Origin: Hypomesus transpacificus
Lineage: Eukaryota > Chordata > Actinopteri > Osmeriformes > Osmeridae
DNA: 64,000 bases
Reading direction: 5' to 3'
Assembly (NCBI RefSeq): GCF_021917145.1
Contig: NC_061074.1
Span: 5,465,837 to 5,529,836 of the forward strand
Position numbers and translations under genes: made by a program. The notes under the pieces are model-generated. The model ran no database searches, was not told where the DNA came from, and was given only the letters and a program-made list of their open reading frames with translations. Positions 27,227-37,700 of the stretch are shown piece by piece (position 1 is the stretch's first letter; every line of letters starts with the position of its first letter).

Positions 27227-30200
27227 TGTGTGTACACACCAGTGGTCATTATTCTGCTCTACTCTGACTAATGTGCCAACGTCAGAGAGGAGCCGGTACA
27301 GTGTGTTCCTGGACCGGCTAAACCAGGGGAGGGGGTCAAGGACACACGCCTCCCCCGACCTCCCCCACACACACACACATACACACACAATTCCAAACTG
27401 TGATGTTGCTCAGGATAAACAAAACTAGTGCATTAAAGATTAAACTCATCTGTCATTATTTCCATTTATTCTACCAGAAACAAAATCCATGAATTTAGGT
27501 AAGACGTGTATTGTTTCAATGTTCCTTTTTAGGTACTGGTGATGATTGGTATTTAACAGTAAGACATCAAACACTATGATGCACTCTTGTGTACGCTCAT
27601 GTACACCCAGCATGAAACACACACACACACACAACTCCTTTCCCACCTAATCCGCCATGGCTTCCTGAGAGCCCCCTGTGCATTCCCTTCAGATCACACC
27701 ATGCCTCCGCCTCACTCGTCCACACCCTTTCTCCCACACACTAATAAACAAATACTGATTTTCCCACCCTACAGTCACACATAGAAACTCTCCTAACAAA
27801 CTCGCACATTCAGTCGACCATGTACGTAAGAAGGCACTCATCTATTTCTGCACATTACTGAACACAGTCTATACACAAGTAAACCCTTGTCCCTTCTGCA
27901 CAGACAGACAACTTGATCAAAGACAGTATGACAGGGTCAGTTACAGCCCTGACTTGGCCAGTGTTGTTCATGCTGAAACTGTGTTATGTACTCTTTGGTG
28001 GACTGCATCCACTCACTGTGCCTGTACTCCTACACCAATCTGCATACAGGACATAATGATTACACCACAACGGCATACCGTATCTCCACCCCCATGAAAT
28101 CTATACTGTACTGTTTATTCTGTGTCCTTGCGTATGTCCAGTATGTATGTGTCTTTACAGAAATGTATGGGATGCATGTCACGAACCTAACACCAAGCAC
28201 TGTACAGTAATGCATGCGTGGATGGGCCAAACCTGGGGTGGGTACAAACAGTGTAGGCTGTGTGTGTATGGATGGAAGAATGTTTGTGTTTATATTTAGA
28301 AAAGTTGAGTCTTATTCCAATACCTGAATTTTTATTGTCATTAATGATGTATGTGTACATTTTTACCTTGAATTACTTATCTAAACAGACAAACCCATCT
28401 CTGCTGTGCATAGCTCAGTATAGAAAGATGGAGCTTCTGTCTGTTCCCACACCAAGATTTCTAGCCATGTATCTTTGTTCTTTTTTTCCCGTACTAACTC
28501 GCCTTCATCCCTCTGCCTCTCTCTTCTTTCTCCCACTCGCCCTGTTCATCACCCCCTGCCTCTCTCTTTTCCCTCAGTCTCATCCTCTTTTCATCCATCT
28601 CTCTCCATCTCTCCGTCTCTGTCTCTGTCTCTGCCTGAGGAAGGGGGATGAATGCATAAGTGTTAATTAAGCAGTCCCATTCGTAATTCAAAATAAGACA
28701 CGCCCCACCCTCCCTGTTCGCCTCCCACCATCTCTCTGCCAGCCCTCCGCTAACGCAACAAGAGAATTAATTCAGCATTCGGTAGTGGATGTACCACAAT
28801 TAGCAGAACATTAGGGGGAGATGCCTGCAGAGGAGTGAGTGGCCACTGGGCACACTATGACTCACTGTCACCTTCACGTCACTGCAATCATTAGCACCTG
28901 AACTTTCACCTTTCCCAGGAGCCCAGCAAAGCAGCCATTCAAGCAGGTGGAAAGCTGCAGGAGGGGAGTGAGGTATGACACGTGCAGACACAGACGTACT
29001 CTATTCCAGCCCTTAATCCCAAAGCGTGGTGTGTCTCCTGCAGTCCTGCATCCTAGCCCATCAAGGGTGTAACCAGAAGCAGATGATTTATATCAGCTCT
29101 GGTAGCATTTTAGCTTTGACATTATTTTAAGAGTACCCACTCTACACAACAGATTAAACGCTTCAGCACATTACACATGGTAAGTCGTGTGGGAACAGCA
29201 ATCTTGCATGATATACTGCATGCTTATCAAACCAAAAGCTTTTCGATTGGCATTATGGAGTCAAGCTTGTCATTGTGCTAGGAACATGTCTTTGATGGCC
29301 AGACTCTGACAAGCTCTGTCTCACGGGTGTTTTGGGCACACATGGGCACACACACACACACACACCATATTGAGTGTAAGCATACACACCCCAAGCTGTA
29401 AGAGACAACAAACCTCAGTGGAAGTGCTGGCAGTGCAGCAGGGGATGTGTGAAGTGTGAGAAAGGCACTGCTGAGGAGGCAGGAGGAAAACACACATACA
29501 CACACACTCACACACAGTTTGAATCTACACGGTCAATTTTATTCCTGGGGTGATCACGTGAAGTCCAACTTCCTGCTGCCTTGCCTTGTTCAATGACTCA
29601 TCAGCTTTGGCTGATGTGAACCAGTTAGAATCTTCAAAGGAGATGACTTTCAACAGATTTATAAATTCATCCACTGACATATTTACAGGGTCCGTATTTG
29701 GCCCCGGCCTGAATTGCTCGTAGTTTCTTCCATATAGGAAGGAAAATCGATTCTATAACTTCAACAATAACTTCTTATTGGGCCTCTCAAAGCAACACCA
29801 CAGAGATGGAGCCTAACTAGCATTAGCATGATTAGGATTAGCAGAACTAGCAGAACCATTATTCAAATCTCACTGGGCCTTCTCCACTCTTCCTTCTTAG
29901 AGCTGGAGTCTACTCCCTCGCTTCCTTAGACAAACACATTGGAAGAGAAGAAATGGACCGGCTGAAGTGAAGCAATGTTTAACTGGTACACCTGAGGTGA
30001 GGGAGAGCGACATATGAATTAGCTTTCAGAGCGTCAGACAGCAAGACCAAAGTACACTGTGGGTGGAAAAACCCACTCGAGAAACCCACCTGAGCTGGAG
30101 TGAGATGCAAGGCCAAGGCACCCTGGGAGTGGAATAGCTGTGTTTCTTCTCCAGCCGGTCCCACTGGTTTGAGTGAGTAAGTCAGTGAGTGAGTGTATGT

Positions 30201-33200
30201 GAGAGGGCCCCCACTAAAAGGTTAAAGGCTTATGTGAGAGGGCCCCCACTAAAAGGTTAAAGGCTTCAGAGGCCCTGGTATTGAGTGACTATAATTACAG
30301 TTCAGACAGACAGTTTAATTTCCAGAAGGCATTGTTCCAAGATCAGTGATGTACGCTTGACTGATGAGATTGATGCAGACCGGGCTACACTAGAGTTAGA
30401 CACCTATTGCGAAGACTTTGATGGATGGGATGTCTGGGTGGTCTGTGCTCTTACGACAGTCTCTTCTGGACTTGTCAGTGTCCTGTGATGGCCAGGTTTG
30501 TTCTGTTGGTATGGAAGGTTTTGCTGCATTTTCACCTGTCCATTACAATGCCATACCAGTAATGAAAAAACTGTGCTAATATGCACTGTCCTCATATCTT
30601 TCCCCACATTCCCTGTCCCCAAATTCCCTGTCCCCACATTCCCTGTCCCCACAATCCCTGTCCCCACATTCCCTGTCCCCACAATCCCTGTCCCCACATT
30701 CCCTGTCCCCACATTCCCTGTTCCCACATTCCCTGTACCGTGTTATTTGACCCTATATTCACTGTCCTTTTCCCTCATCCTCACAACATCCGATCAGTTT
30801 AATAGGCAACTGAGTTGCCTTCCAGGGCCAAACATTGGGTTCTGTTATTATTCAGGTCAGTCCTCAGACCTGGGACAGACTTAGTGTGGCCTTCTCTGGT
30901 ACTACATCAGTGAGGCAGGAGCATGCAGTAGTCAAGGTGTGAGTCACACACACTGCCAGCTCACGCTCGACCGCTAACGCACCCCTATTCTGGACAGAAA
31001 TGTCATCCCCCTCTTCCCTGGCAGCCTTCCAGAAAACACAGCACAGTGGGGGTTGGCCTCTCACACGCACATGCACACGCACATCCAAAAGAGTGTCTTC
31101 TAGGGCTAAGCATTAGAGAAACTGGATTTGTAAAGGGAGCCTCTAGAATTGATATCCATTGACTCTGTTGTGATTATTAACTTTCCATTGATTTGCTGGC
31201 ACAGTCAGCAGCACCATGACGTCAAGTGGTGTCCTTCAGTCAGGCTGAGTCTTAAATCACCTGCTGAGGAGTGTGTGTGTGTGTGTGTTCAGTGGCACAA
31301 GGAATGGACAACACAGGACTGTGTACTCACTGCACAAGGCGATGATGTGGCTGCTGTCCTCATGTACAAACTTCTTGGTCACGGCTTCCTCCATCATTTG
31401 TTTCACCTGCACAGGAAAGACACTGAGGGGTTAGGATCATCCTGTACATCTACACCATTGATAACTAGAATCATCATTATCATGATCCTAACTACATAAT
31501 CACAGGTTGCCTCTACCATCACATCCAACCATCATCCCACTGTCAACCATCTTATTAAAAAGCAGCAACACCCGGCTTCAACTGTTCAGTGATTATCACT
31601 GTCGTAAACATTGCACAACAGACACAAATTAGTCCCTTCTCACAATCTGACAATGTTCCTAGTTGTGTGCTCTGTCGCACGTTGAAATGATCAGTAACTC
31701 TTTAATTAATCCCAGCACTGGCTGACATTGGCAAATAAGAAGAATTGCTCTGTGGAGTGAAACACTGTGGAGAAGTAAAGCAGCTCTCAACAATTACGTG
31801 AGGAGAGTTCAAGACCACAAACAAACAGGAACCAATTGGATGTGGGTTCCGTTGGGGGTACTTGCTTCAACCTCTATGTCTTCAGCTAGGTATAGAGGTT
31901 ATGGTTTCACATTTAACATGGCTATACAGCTTGAATTCATCACCAGATAGGAAACTGGCTCAGACTGGTAACTAACCATTGTTAAGACCACCTTGAAATT
32001 TCTTGATTACAACATTTTCACCAGGCAGAATTTTTCACCAAAGTGAATTTTGAACGAAACATGCCGGTGATAAAAAAAGGTTTTGGAGCTGCAAGCATTT
32101 GTTTTTCCCAGGCCACCGAAGAAAGGTTTTAGGAAGGTCCGTTTTAGATTTTTACTAATCTAATCGTCATAGATTAGTAATTCAATCAAGTAATGGTGGC
32201 AGCTGTTCACTTTGTCATTTTATAGATGCTTCTAGAAATGCATCAGCTGCTTTTTCCTTTAAAAAGGCCCAAAGTAAGGCTTCAACCATAATTGCATCTG
32301 CAGATCAGGTATTGGATGAAGGTAAGCATCATCAGGCTAAATAGCACTATAACAACATTGCGCAAACCACAAGCATCCTCACAGTCTTCTTAAAAGTGAT
32401 TTGGATTGGGTAGTGTGCCTTCATGCACTAGAAATCTGCAGACCAAAGCAATGCAGATAGTGTCTTCCACTGTGGTTTGAAGCTCATGAGGCAGAGAGCA
32501 AAGTCCTCTTACTTTGTAGAGGATTCAATGTCGACAAACTTTTCCAAAAGGTCTAAATCTAGAACCTGTGGTTCATCAATGTCCCCTGATCTAATACGCA
32601 CACATACCTCATACAAGAAGAGACCAGCCAAGGGGGGTACAGTCTAATCTGTGAATCATTCATATGGTCATCATAGGAACACAAGATTGGATTGATGCTG
32701 TTTGGGTACATTGACCCTGTTACAGTTTGTTTATTGATGTCTGTATTCTTTTCTTTTTGTTGGTTTAGAAATCCTATTTGTGTTTGATAAGTAATAATCT
32801 AATTCAGTTTGTGTTTGAAAAGGGCAGTGTCAGAGGCAGAGCCAGACGTTCACATTCGGGGCTTTGCCCCAACCTACGACCGAGTCAAGGTTTGATGTGA
32901 GCTTAGATCGGAAGATTCACAGTTTATGCGAGCGCGCGTAGCATTCATTTGAGTGCAAACTTTTTTAGCTTTATGTAATATAAACATTACGTTGGACGTA
33001 CGATATTTGCCGAAAATTACAACCCAAAGATTCTGGGATTTGAGATAACATTCGGATGCCCCCAGATGCCCCCTCCCCCCCTCTGCAGTATATCTTACCC
33101 TGTCAATGTCTTTAATGGTCCTAATGACTTCCTAATGCCTATGCCTACTAATGTCTTAGACACTGGGGTAACATATCACAAGTGACACAGACATAGTAGC

Positions 33201-36200
33201 ATAGGATGACACTGACTGTCAATGTCTTAGGCTTCGCCATGTTTGATGTTCGCAATGCTTTCAACAGTTTGCATCCCTCTGTAGCGTACAGTGACAAGGT
33301 GTTAAGTCCCAGGTGTGTTTGTGAGGGTCAGTGAGCTGTAAATATCTGTGCTGCTGATTGTTTTAATTGGTAAAAAATAACCCTAAACAAATGCCATCGA
33401 TGATGCCCTCAACAAAACAGACATGAGCAAAGCAAATCCTGCAGACCTAGTTCCCCCACTCATTTGCTGGTACAGACAGATTACATATTACACTTTAAAT
33501 CTTTCCCCCTCCATTTGTCGTGAGGCTTCTCTGTAGTGTCTCCAGAGTCACACTCTGCCTCTCCGAGTTTCCCTGTCTCTGTCAACCACCCATCCATCTA
33601 TTCAGGCCCAGGGCTGGGGAGTTTAGCTGTACATAATAGGGTTACAACCCATTCTGCCCATCGTCAGACTACAGCAAGGGGACCAAGGGATTAATGAGGT
33701 GATTATTCATGCCTTATTAAGGCAGGAAGATAAGGACTGGAGGGGTTGTCTGTGGCCTGTCTGTGATAGCATAGGTAGTGGGGGACTGTGACGGATCGGT
33801 GAAATCAATCTGCACCTCTGTTTGCCTAGCAGCAGCATGCACGCACATGGCAAGTTAACTTTTGCATAGAACAGTGTTAGAGACAGTTTGGCAAACAGCT
33901 TTTCGACCAACTTCAAATTAATGGATTTATTTCTAAGACCAAAACTCCATATGAGAAATGGAACAAACTGGCATTCCAACCAATTTCATAAGTTTAGGTG
34001 GCTTGCTACATATCATATACTCTTTAAGAGAGGGCAGGGGTCTTTCAGACTCACAAAGCAATCATAAGATGAGCCATGCTGATGGGAAATAGATTCTGTT
34101 TCGAAAGTAGTCAGAGCCAGGCAGACCAAACCTAGCCAATATTGCAGGATAACCAGATAATCACAGAATATTTCTTTTGGGAAGCAGCCAGCTAATGTGG
34201 TTTAGCACCTCTGTTCGATATGGCAATGAAGGCAGCTCATACATTCATACACAAAGCAAATGTCACAGGAAGACTGCAGGGATTGGGCGAAGCTCGTGAT
34301 GCTGATGCTGATGCAAGGACATATGATGAACTGAGTGAGACGTAAGATATGCAATCTAATCTCATTCCTTCATACAATATCAAAGCATCTTTTGTTATCT
34401 TGGCAAAGAATCCCAAGGACTCTTTATCTCTGTGGTACTGTCTGATAAAACGAGAGGTCAAACTGGGGTGGAAAAATACAGGGAAACCAATCTGTCTTAG
34501 GCTCAACAATAACACTGTAATACTGTGAACAGAGAACTCAATGTCTTACATTGAGTGAACATAGTTTAATACACAGTACTTATTGAGCTTCAATGGCTAA
34601 CCTGACCGAACGTTGGAGCTGTCTTTACCCAGAATGTGAATCAAGAGGATTCTCCAATCCATTTAACACCATCTTGTCTGGCTTCAAAATTAGGGGAACC
34701 ACCTCAACCCAACTCTATTATCTTGACCCCCCTCAACCACTGTGAGCAAATGCACCCTCAGTGGGGTACATGAAACCTGACATCATTTACTACTTCAACT
34801 CCCCTGGAAAGTGGTGGATGCCAACACCTTGGGTCAGGCACTTCACATGAGCCGTGGCGCTATGACTGTGGAAGACCATAGAGTGGTCACCACGACCGCT
34901 GAATCATCGTCGTCATTATGGCATCTGTGGGGACTGCTTTGGTCGTGCCCAATTTAATACTCTACACAAAAGCAAACTGGCATTTTTTCAGGTAAGTGCC
35001 TCCTCTTAGAGAAGAGCACTGGGAATGGGAGGATTGGAATAACACGACAGTAAAATGGATCAGTGTCTGTGGAGAAAAGGAAAGGTATGATTTACAGATC
35101 TCATGTCCAGTAAAGGCAAGATATTGGATTTTTCAAATTGTTGGAAAATGGTGCTTTGAAAACAGAACAGTCCTTCTCTGTTGTCGTGATAGACCACTCC
35201 TGACAAGCTAGCTCTGACAACACTGGCTAGCTGCAGTAGTATTAATGTTCAATTGATGCAATTTAACTTCTTAGGCTGCCACTGATGCTTTCAGTTGCCA
35301 GGCAACCCCAAGGTGGCTGACTGCAGCTTAAAGAGACAGGAATCTTTAAAACCAGAACCGGTGAACATACCTTTCTAACTAAGTCTTAAACTCAGATTTG
35401 CTCTTTGTGCTTAAATGTCAACTTCATTCATCTCAGCTTCTGATGTGTTTCAAGTGAATACTAATGACACATTGCTGGCTGCATTGTATTACAATGTGCT
35501 ATGGATATAGCAAATGGGAAATATAGGTTATGCAAGAATGGAATTCACACCAATTCACATTTTTCTGGACCCTGCCTGAATTATTTAGTACCAATAAGTA
35601 CCCAAAATAAATGCAACACATTTGCTAATCAGTTGTGAGAGAGACAAATAGTTTTTGGGTGTAATCTAGGTGTAGTAAGTACAGCAGGTCAGTCAGACAC
35701 ATTGCCAAAATCTAAGCTTCTGATCTCGCCAGACTGGAGTACACTGTGACATTTAAGAGTCTCCCAAATTGGCCAATAGATCTTAACCTGTCTGGCCAGA
35801 CCAAGACTATACAGAAACAGATATCTATAAGGTTGTTTGGATGTAAGAAATTGAACTACGGAATCTTTGATGTGTCACGATTATAACAGGACTCCATGCA
35901 TATTATTGGTCACTGATTTTCCGTACTGCACAGAAAAAAAACTACATGAAAACAGTTGTTTTAATACACTCTTTGCTGAGAGGAAACATGAATAAATCAT
36001 CCGTTTGAACAAAAACAAAATTAGGAGGGATATTCAAAGATGACTGAGCAAACAATCCTGCTTCAACGGCCAAATACCCTACAAGCATAACTTCCCCTCC
36101 GCTTTCTCCTCCTCTCCCCAACATCTGTGTTCGGAAGTGGTGATGACACAGATATCGGCTGCAGACATCCCGTGGCTCTATTTTGAGCTCAGCAGACGTA

Positions 36201-37381
36201 ATTTTTCAATTATTTATAGATTCAAAGATGGGAGATATTTTGGAAAGGGAGGGCTGAGAAACAGTAAAGTATAGGAACCACACAGGGATTCACAATTGGG
36301 TCTAAAGGTATTGAACTGGCGTTGATGAGCTCCAATGTTAAGGTATCGAGGAAGATTAAAAAAGGGACTGTTAAATTCAGCTCTTATACCCGTCTGACAA
36401 TAGGTGATTACATTCAGTAAACCACCTACATTGAAAATAGTACTGTTTCTAAAAGTAGTATGTACATGCGACAAATTAGATCATTGTTTAACTTTAGGTT
36501 ACAACACAAGGCAATTTATTGGGTTTATTTGCCTTTTTGTCAACAGCAACTTCTGAAACAATTAAAGCTCTAAAGATGTAATTTCAAATGCCAATTTATC
36601 TATACACAATTGAGCTTTAAAATGTTTCTGCAATATTGTCCATTCACAAAGGGTATAAATAAGACAGTGTATACTATGACAAGTTGTCGATGTTTTATCA
36701 CCTGTGGTTCAGAATTACGTTGAAATTGGTGAAGCTCTTAGAAAAGTTAGACATGATGAAGTAAAGGCTAAATGACAATAGCCTCACCCATCAATGGTCT
36801 ACGAATATGGTGTTTTAGAAGGCCTACAGTTTAGGCAACACCTGGTTGACTTTTCCTGTATTGTTAACAAATGCACCTGAAATAATCAAATAAATAGGCT
36901 ACAATCCAGAGATTAATTTTGTGTGGCTGTGTGTTGTTTACTATTTATCTGGAGTAACTCAAGAAACAAACATGGATGAATCTATTGTAATAGTACATAA
37001 AAACAAATACATTAAAATAGCATCTCAATACACTTGAGCAAAAACGTTAAAACAAGAAAAACAGTGGATAGCAAGTAACTAGCCTGTAACGTATGAAATA
37101 GGATTTAGCCATCAAAGCCTGATCGGAGAACAGTGCAGTAAAGCCTATGTGCAACGATATTGTGCATCGGATACCTGTGGTTCTGCGTGCAAGCGTATAG
37201 GCAATTATAGCAATTTAGCATTTAACAAGGAAATGCAGTCAAGAAAAAGGGTGACATACACCTTTCATTGAAATCCCTGTATTCAGAGCTTCTGTTTAAC
37301 AGGGATATGAAGCACACTCACCTCTCGTTTCACATTCCATAATAATTTCTCTTTAAATTCTTCATCTGTGGTCGAACCCAT
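1420..37381 (-). CDS. sgsm2: SGSM2, small G protein signalling modulator 2 (5' half)
   Basis: RUN- and TBC-domain Rab GTPase-activating protein. The family acts on RAB32/RAB38 and binds RAB9A in endosome and melanosome trafficking. Twelve exons, high to low coordinate: 37381-37322 (start, MGSTTDEEF...), 31406-31331, 11238-11070, 7248-7081, 6644-6577, 6359-6211, 6111-5977, 3582-3458, 3344-3277, 2769-2606, 2163-2031, 1554-1420. Phases agree at every junction, giving about 483 residues of roughly 1,050. Visible signatures are [34 protein letters not shown] (RUN domain), [29 protein letters not shown] and [16 protein letters not shown] (the PH-like Rab-binding region). The N-terminal MGS...[14 protein letters not shown] fits SGSM2 better than SGSM1. 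The TBC catalytic half is outside the window. No break was found in these exons. Confidence 0.93.
2174..2238. repeat. AC/TG microsatellite abutting a splice acceptor
   Basis: CA-rich repeat on the plus strand, so TG/TGCA repeats on the coding strand of SGSM2. It ends about ten bases before the acceptor of exon 11 (exon begins at 2163). No ordinary pyrimidine tract is visible there. Confidence 0.9.
4389..5102. repeat. 28-bp minisatellite, about 25.5 copies
   Basis: Tandem array with unit GGGTGTGGACCTGCTTCATA followed by TACACTAT. The first two units read CACAAT instead of CACTAT; the rest are identical by eye, which suggests recent expansion. It lies in the SGSM2 intron between exons 7 and 8. 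The unit has no stop codon on the plus strand and 28 is not a multiple of 3, so all three plus frames stay open for about 240-270 codons. These frames are antisense to SGSM2 and have no gene context. Confidence 0.98.
8013..8093. repeat. 39-bp tandem duplication
   Basis: Two adjacent copies of a unit starting GGCAGCAACAGGTCCAGACA and ending in GATGAGGGAATGA. They differ at one base (AGGGATGG versus AGGTATGG). Confidence 0.85.
8694..8931. repeat. Polypyrimidine CCTCC-rich tract
   Basis: About 240 bp made only of C and T on the plus strand, mostly CCCCTCC and CCTCCTC units. The minus strand, which is the SGSM2 transcript strand, is therefore G-rich with many GGGG runs and could form G-quadruplexes. 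The proline- and glycine-rich open frames here are composition artefacts. Confidence 0.95.
12853..12895. repeat. (TG)n(AG)n microsatellite
   Basis: A pure TG run followed directly by a short AG run. Confidence 0.9.
13239..13292. repeat. (GA)n microsatellite
   Basis: Pure GA dinucleotide run of about 54 bp within SGSM2 intron 2. Confidence 0.95.
13720..13800. repeat. Fish interspersed repeat fragment
   Basis: Contains GCAGACGCTTTTGTCCAAAG followed by TGACTTCCAAGAG, preceded by TACATTTACATG. This motif is a familiar dispersed sequence in teleost genomes. I cannot assign its family from memory, and no ends or target duplications are visible. Confidence 0.45.
13917..14275. repeat. Probable non-LTR retrotransposon 3' fragment
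   Basis: Sequence such as AGAATATCTTTATCGTCATT, followed by a TGTATACTGTACAACAAAATTGG stretch and a CTGCCCGAAGGCAGCAGTTC segment, resembles a LINE-type repeat common in fish. No reverse transcriptase frame survives. A second, similar type of fragment lies at 47421-47700. Family assignment is from memory and unsure. Confidence 0.4.
15699..15785. repeat. Poly-C / CT low-complexity tract
   Basis: Three runs of about 15-17 C separated by TCTCG, then a CT dinucleotide run. C runs of this length are prone to sequencing error. Confidence 0.95.
17006..18336. mobile_element. Non-autonomous hAT-type DNA transposon
   Basis: The left end is CAGTGGCGTAAC and the right end is GTTACGCCGCTG, imperfect inverted repeats differing at one of 12 positions. 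The element is flanked by identical 8-bp duplications, TCCTTGCC, at 16998-17005 and 18337-18344. An 8-bp duplication and CAG-type ends fit the hAT superfamily. Subterminal GGGCCCG motifs recur near both ends. The 1,331-bp interior has no full transposase frame, but one piece looks like the remains of an N-terminal exon (see 17646-17701). It is probably an internally deleted derivative, mobilised in trans. Confidence 0.82.
17646..17701 (+). pseudogene. Possible remnant of hAT transposase N-terminal exon
   Basis: One frame reads [19 protein letters not shown] and ends at a GT (G|GTAGGC), like the low-complexity stretch after the N-terminal zinc-finger region in some fish hAT transposases. Upstream codons fall in other frames. 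No catalytic domain follows, so at most this is a decayed first exon. The assignment rests on remembered family style only. Confidence 0.35.
19124..19196. repeat. (GT)n followed by poly-G
   Basis: GT runs interrupted by ACT, then an uninterrupted run of more than 20 G at about 19171-19195. The exact length of the G run is unlikely to be reliable. Confidence 0.95.
19635..19884. repeat. 31-bp minisatellite, about 8 copies
   Basis: Unit is roughly GCAGCTCACCATGGTTACAC followed by TCAGTGGTTGT. Copies differ at a few positions, so it is older or less homogenised than the 28-bp array. The unit length is not a multiple of 3 and has no plus-strand stop, so it also produces overlapping open frames that are not genes. 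Confidence 0.95.
20989..21139. repeat. 72-bp imperfect tandem duplication
   Basis: Two copies starting TTTTCTATCCTCCAGCAAGA at 20989 and 21061. Each carries smaller internal repeats of GCATTACAGCACA. Confidence 0.85.
24069..24238. repeat. 170-bp palindrome (hairpin MITE-like) with internal duplication
   Basis: The outer arms 24069-24118 and 24189-24238 are near-perfect inverted repeats beginning AAGCAATAAGCCCC and ending GGGGCTTATTGCTT. The 34-bp segment starting GAGTCCGTGGTTTACGCTGA occurs twice in direct orientation (24085-24118 and 24123-24156) and once inverted. Transcribed, it would fold into a long stem with a choice of two left arms. Such hairpins are typical of short non-autonomous DNA elements in fish. 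No clear target duplication was found. Confidence 0.8.
24362..24466 (-). mobile_element. tRNA-derived SINE fragment
   Basis: Read on the minus strand, it contains TGGCTGAGCGGTTAGGG, a good RNA polymerase III A box like that of tRNA-Ser or tRNA-Leu. About 35 bases further on, GGTTCGATTGTG fits the B box. The tail GTCCTTGGGCAAGGCACTTC follows, a sequence often seen after tRNA-like heads in fish repeats. The cloverleaf is degraded (no complete acceptor stem seen), so this is a repeat and not a functional tRNA gene. Confidence 0.65.
25403..27063 (-). mobile_element. Tc1/mariner transposon with IR/DR ends, 1,661 bp
   Basis: Terminal inverted repeats of about 221 bp (25403-25623 and 26842-27063) start CAGTGCCCTCCAAAAGTATT and are flanked by TA on each side (25401-25402, 27064-27065), the expected target duplication. 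The motif CAAAAGTATTGGAACA occurs at the outer and inner edge of each repeat, giving the IR/DR arrangement of fish Tc1 elements. The two ends differ at about a dozen positions plus one indel by eye. That points to a fairly recent but not brand-new insertion. It lies in SGSM2 intron 2, transposase in the same direction as SGSM2. Confidence 0.95.
25657..26694 (-). pseudogene. Tc1 transposase, one in-frame nonsense codon
   Basis: A 345-codon frame starting [20 protein letters not shown], the usual Tc1 length. It has an N-terminal helix-turn-helix region with a GRPRKTS motif (GRPR-type hook), then the DD34E catalytic domain. The aspartates in WTDETKINF and QQDNDPKH and the glutamate in SPDLNPIEH are all present, with 34 residues between the second Asp and the Glu. 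The only break seen is TAG at 26260-26262 (codon about 145), just before DKVLWTDE, where relatives usually have tryptophan (TGG). No frameshift was found. As written the product stops before the catalytic residues and would be inactive. Confidence 0.93.
27142..27231. repeat. (TG)n microsatellite
   Basis: About 80-90 bp of nearly pure TG, just outside the Tc1 element; a short CA run follows near 27365-27390. Confidence 0.95.
30196..30265. repeat. 35-bp perfect tandem duplication
   Basis: Two adjacent copies of a unit starting TATGTGAGAGGGCCCCCACT, at 30196 and 30231. Identical by eye. Confidence 0.9.
30601..30735. repeat. 15-bp minisatellite, 9 copies
   Basis: Unit TCCCCACATTCCCTG with minor variants (ACAATCCCTG, AAATTCCCTG). 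Because 15 is a multiple of 3, it reads as a five-residue repeat (PVPTF or similar) in the open frames. Nothing suggests it is translated. Confidence 0.95.
31407..37321. other. SGSM2 intron 1
   Basis: Intron of about 5.9 kb between the start-codon exon and exon 2. It looks like ordinary AT-rich intron. One stretch at 32831-33086 begins CAGAGGC and ends CCTCTG and may be a short hAT-like fragment. No exon or RNA gene is seen. Confidence 0.7.
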
Positions 37382-37700
37382 GGCTCCCCGTTTAGTTTGA
37401 CAGAGTTAAAGTGACTGTCCGCGATAACGTATTAGTGCTTTCCGCCCTTTAAATCTTTTATTTACTTTCACCTCCCTTATTTCTTCTCACAGCAATGTGC
37501 TCCCTGACAGCTGGACGTTGACGCATCTGTGTGCCGCCGCGGTGCATTGGGAGCCATCTTCAGTTCCCTCCGAATGACGCCAGCGGGGTAGGACCCGCCT
37601 CTTTCCCATTGTTGATCAATGGGGTAAATCACTTCACGCACCTCACGCTCCGAAGGCAGCTCCCGGCACCATTGACAGGGAGTTATTTTTAGCAATCCTT
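37382..37700 (-). promoter_or_regulatory. sgsm2: SGSM2 5' UTR / promoter region
   Basis: The sequence directly upstream of the SGSM2 ATG is richer in G+C and CpG than its surroundings (for example GCCGCCGCGG near 37533-37542). On the minus strand AAGATGGC at 37553-37560 matches the YY1 core, which is common near vertebrate start sites. The ATG inside it opens a 26-codon frame (37557-37477) that ends before the SGSM2 start and could be an upstream ORF if transcribed. No TATA box stands out. The transcription start is not determined. Confidence 0.5.

Larger units (their letters stand above)
11239..31330. other. SGSM2 intron 2, a 20-kb repeat-rich intron
   Basis: The largest intron in the window, between exons 2 and 3. 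Annotated separately are the hAT-type element, Tc1 element, palindrome, SINE, minisatellites and microsatellites. Between them, for example 11,300-12,800, 14,300-15,680, 16,000-17,000, 21,150-24,060 and 27,500-30,190, I see AT-rich or CT-rich intron sequence. No exon, RNA gene or long intact frame is supported there. Confidence 0.75.

Noticed and set aside
27104..27428. Cys/Val-rich and His/Thr-rich frames
   Set aside because: Translation of the TG microsatellite.
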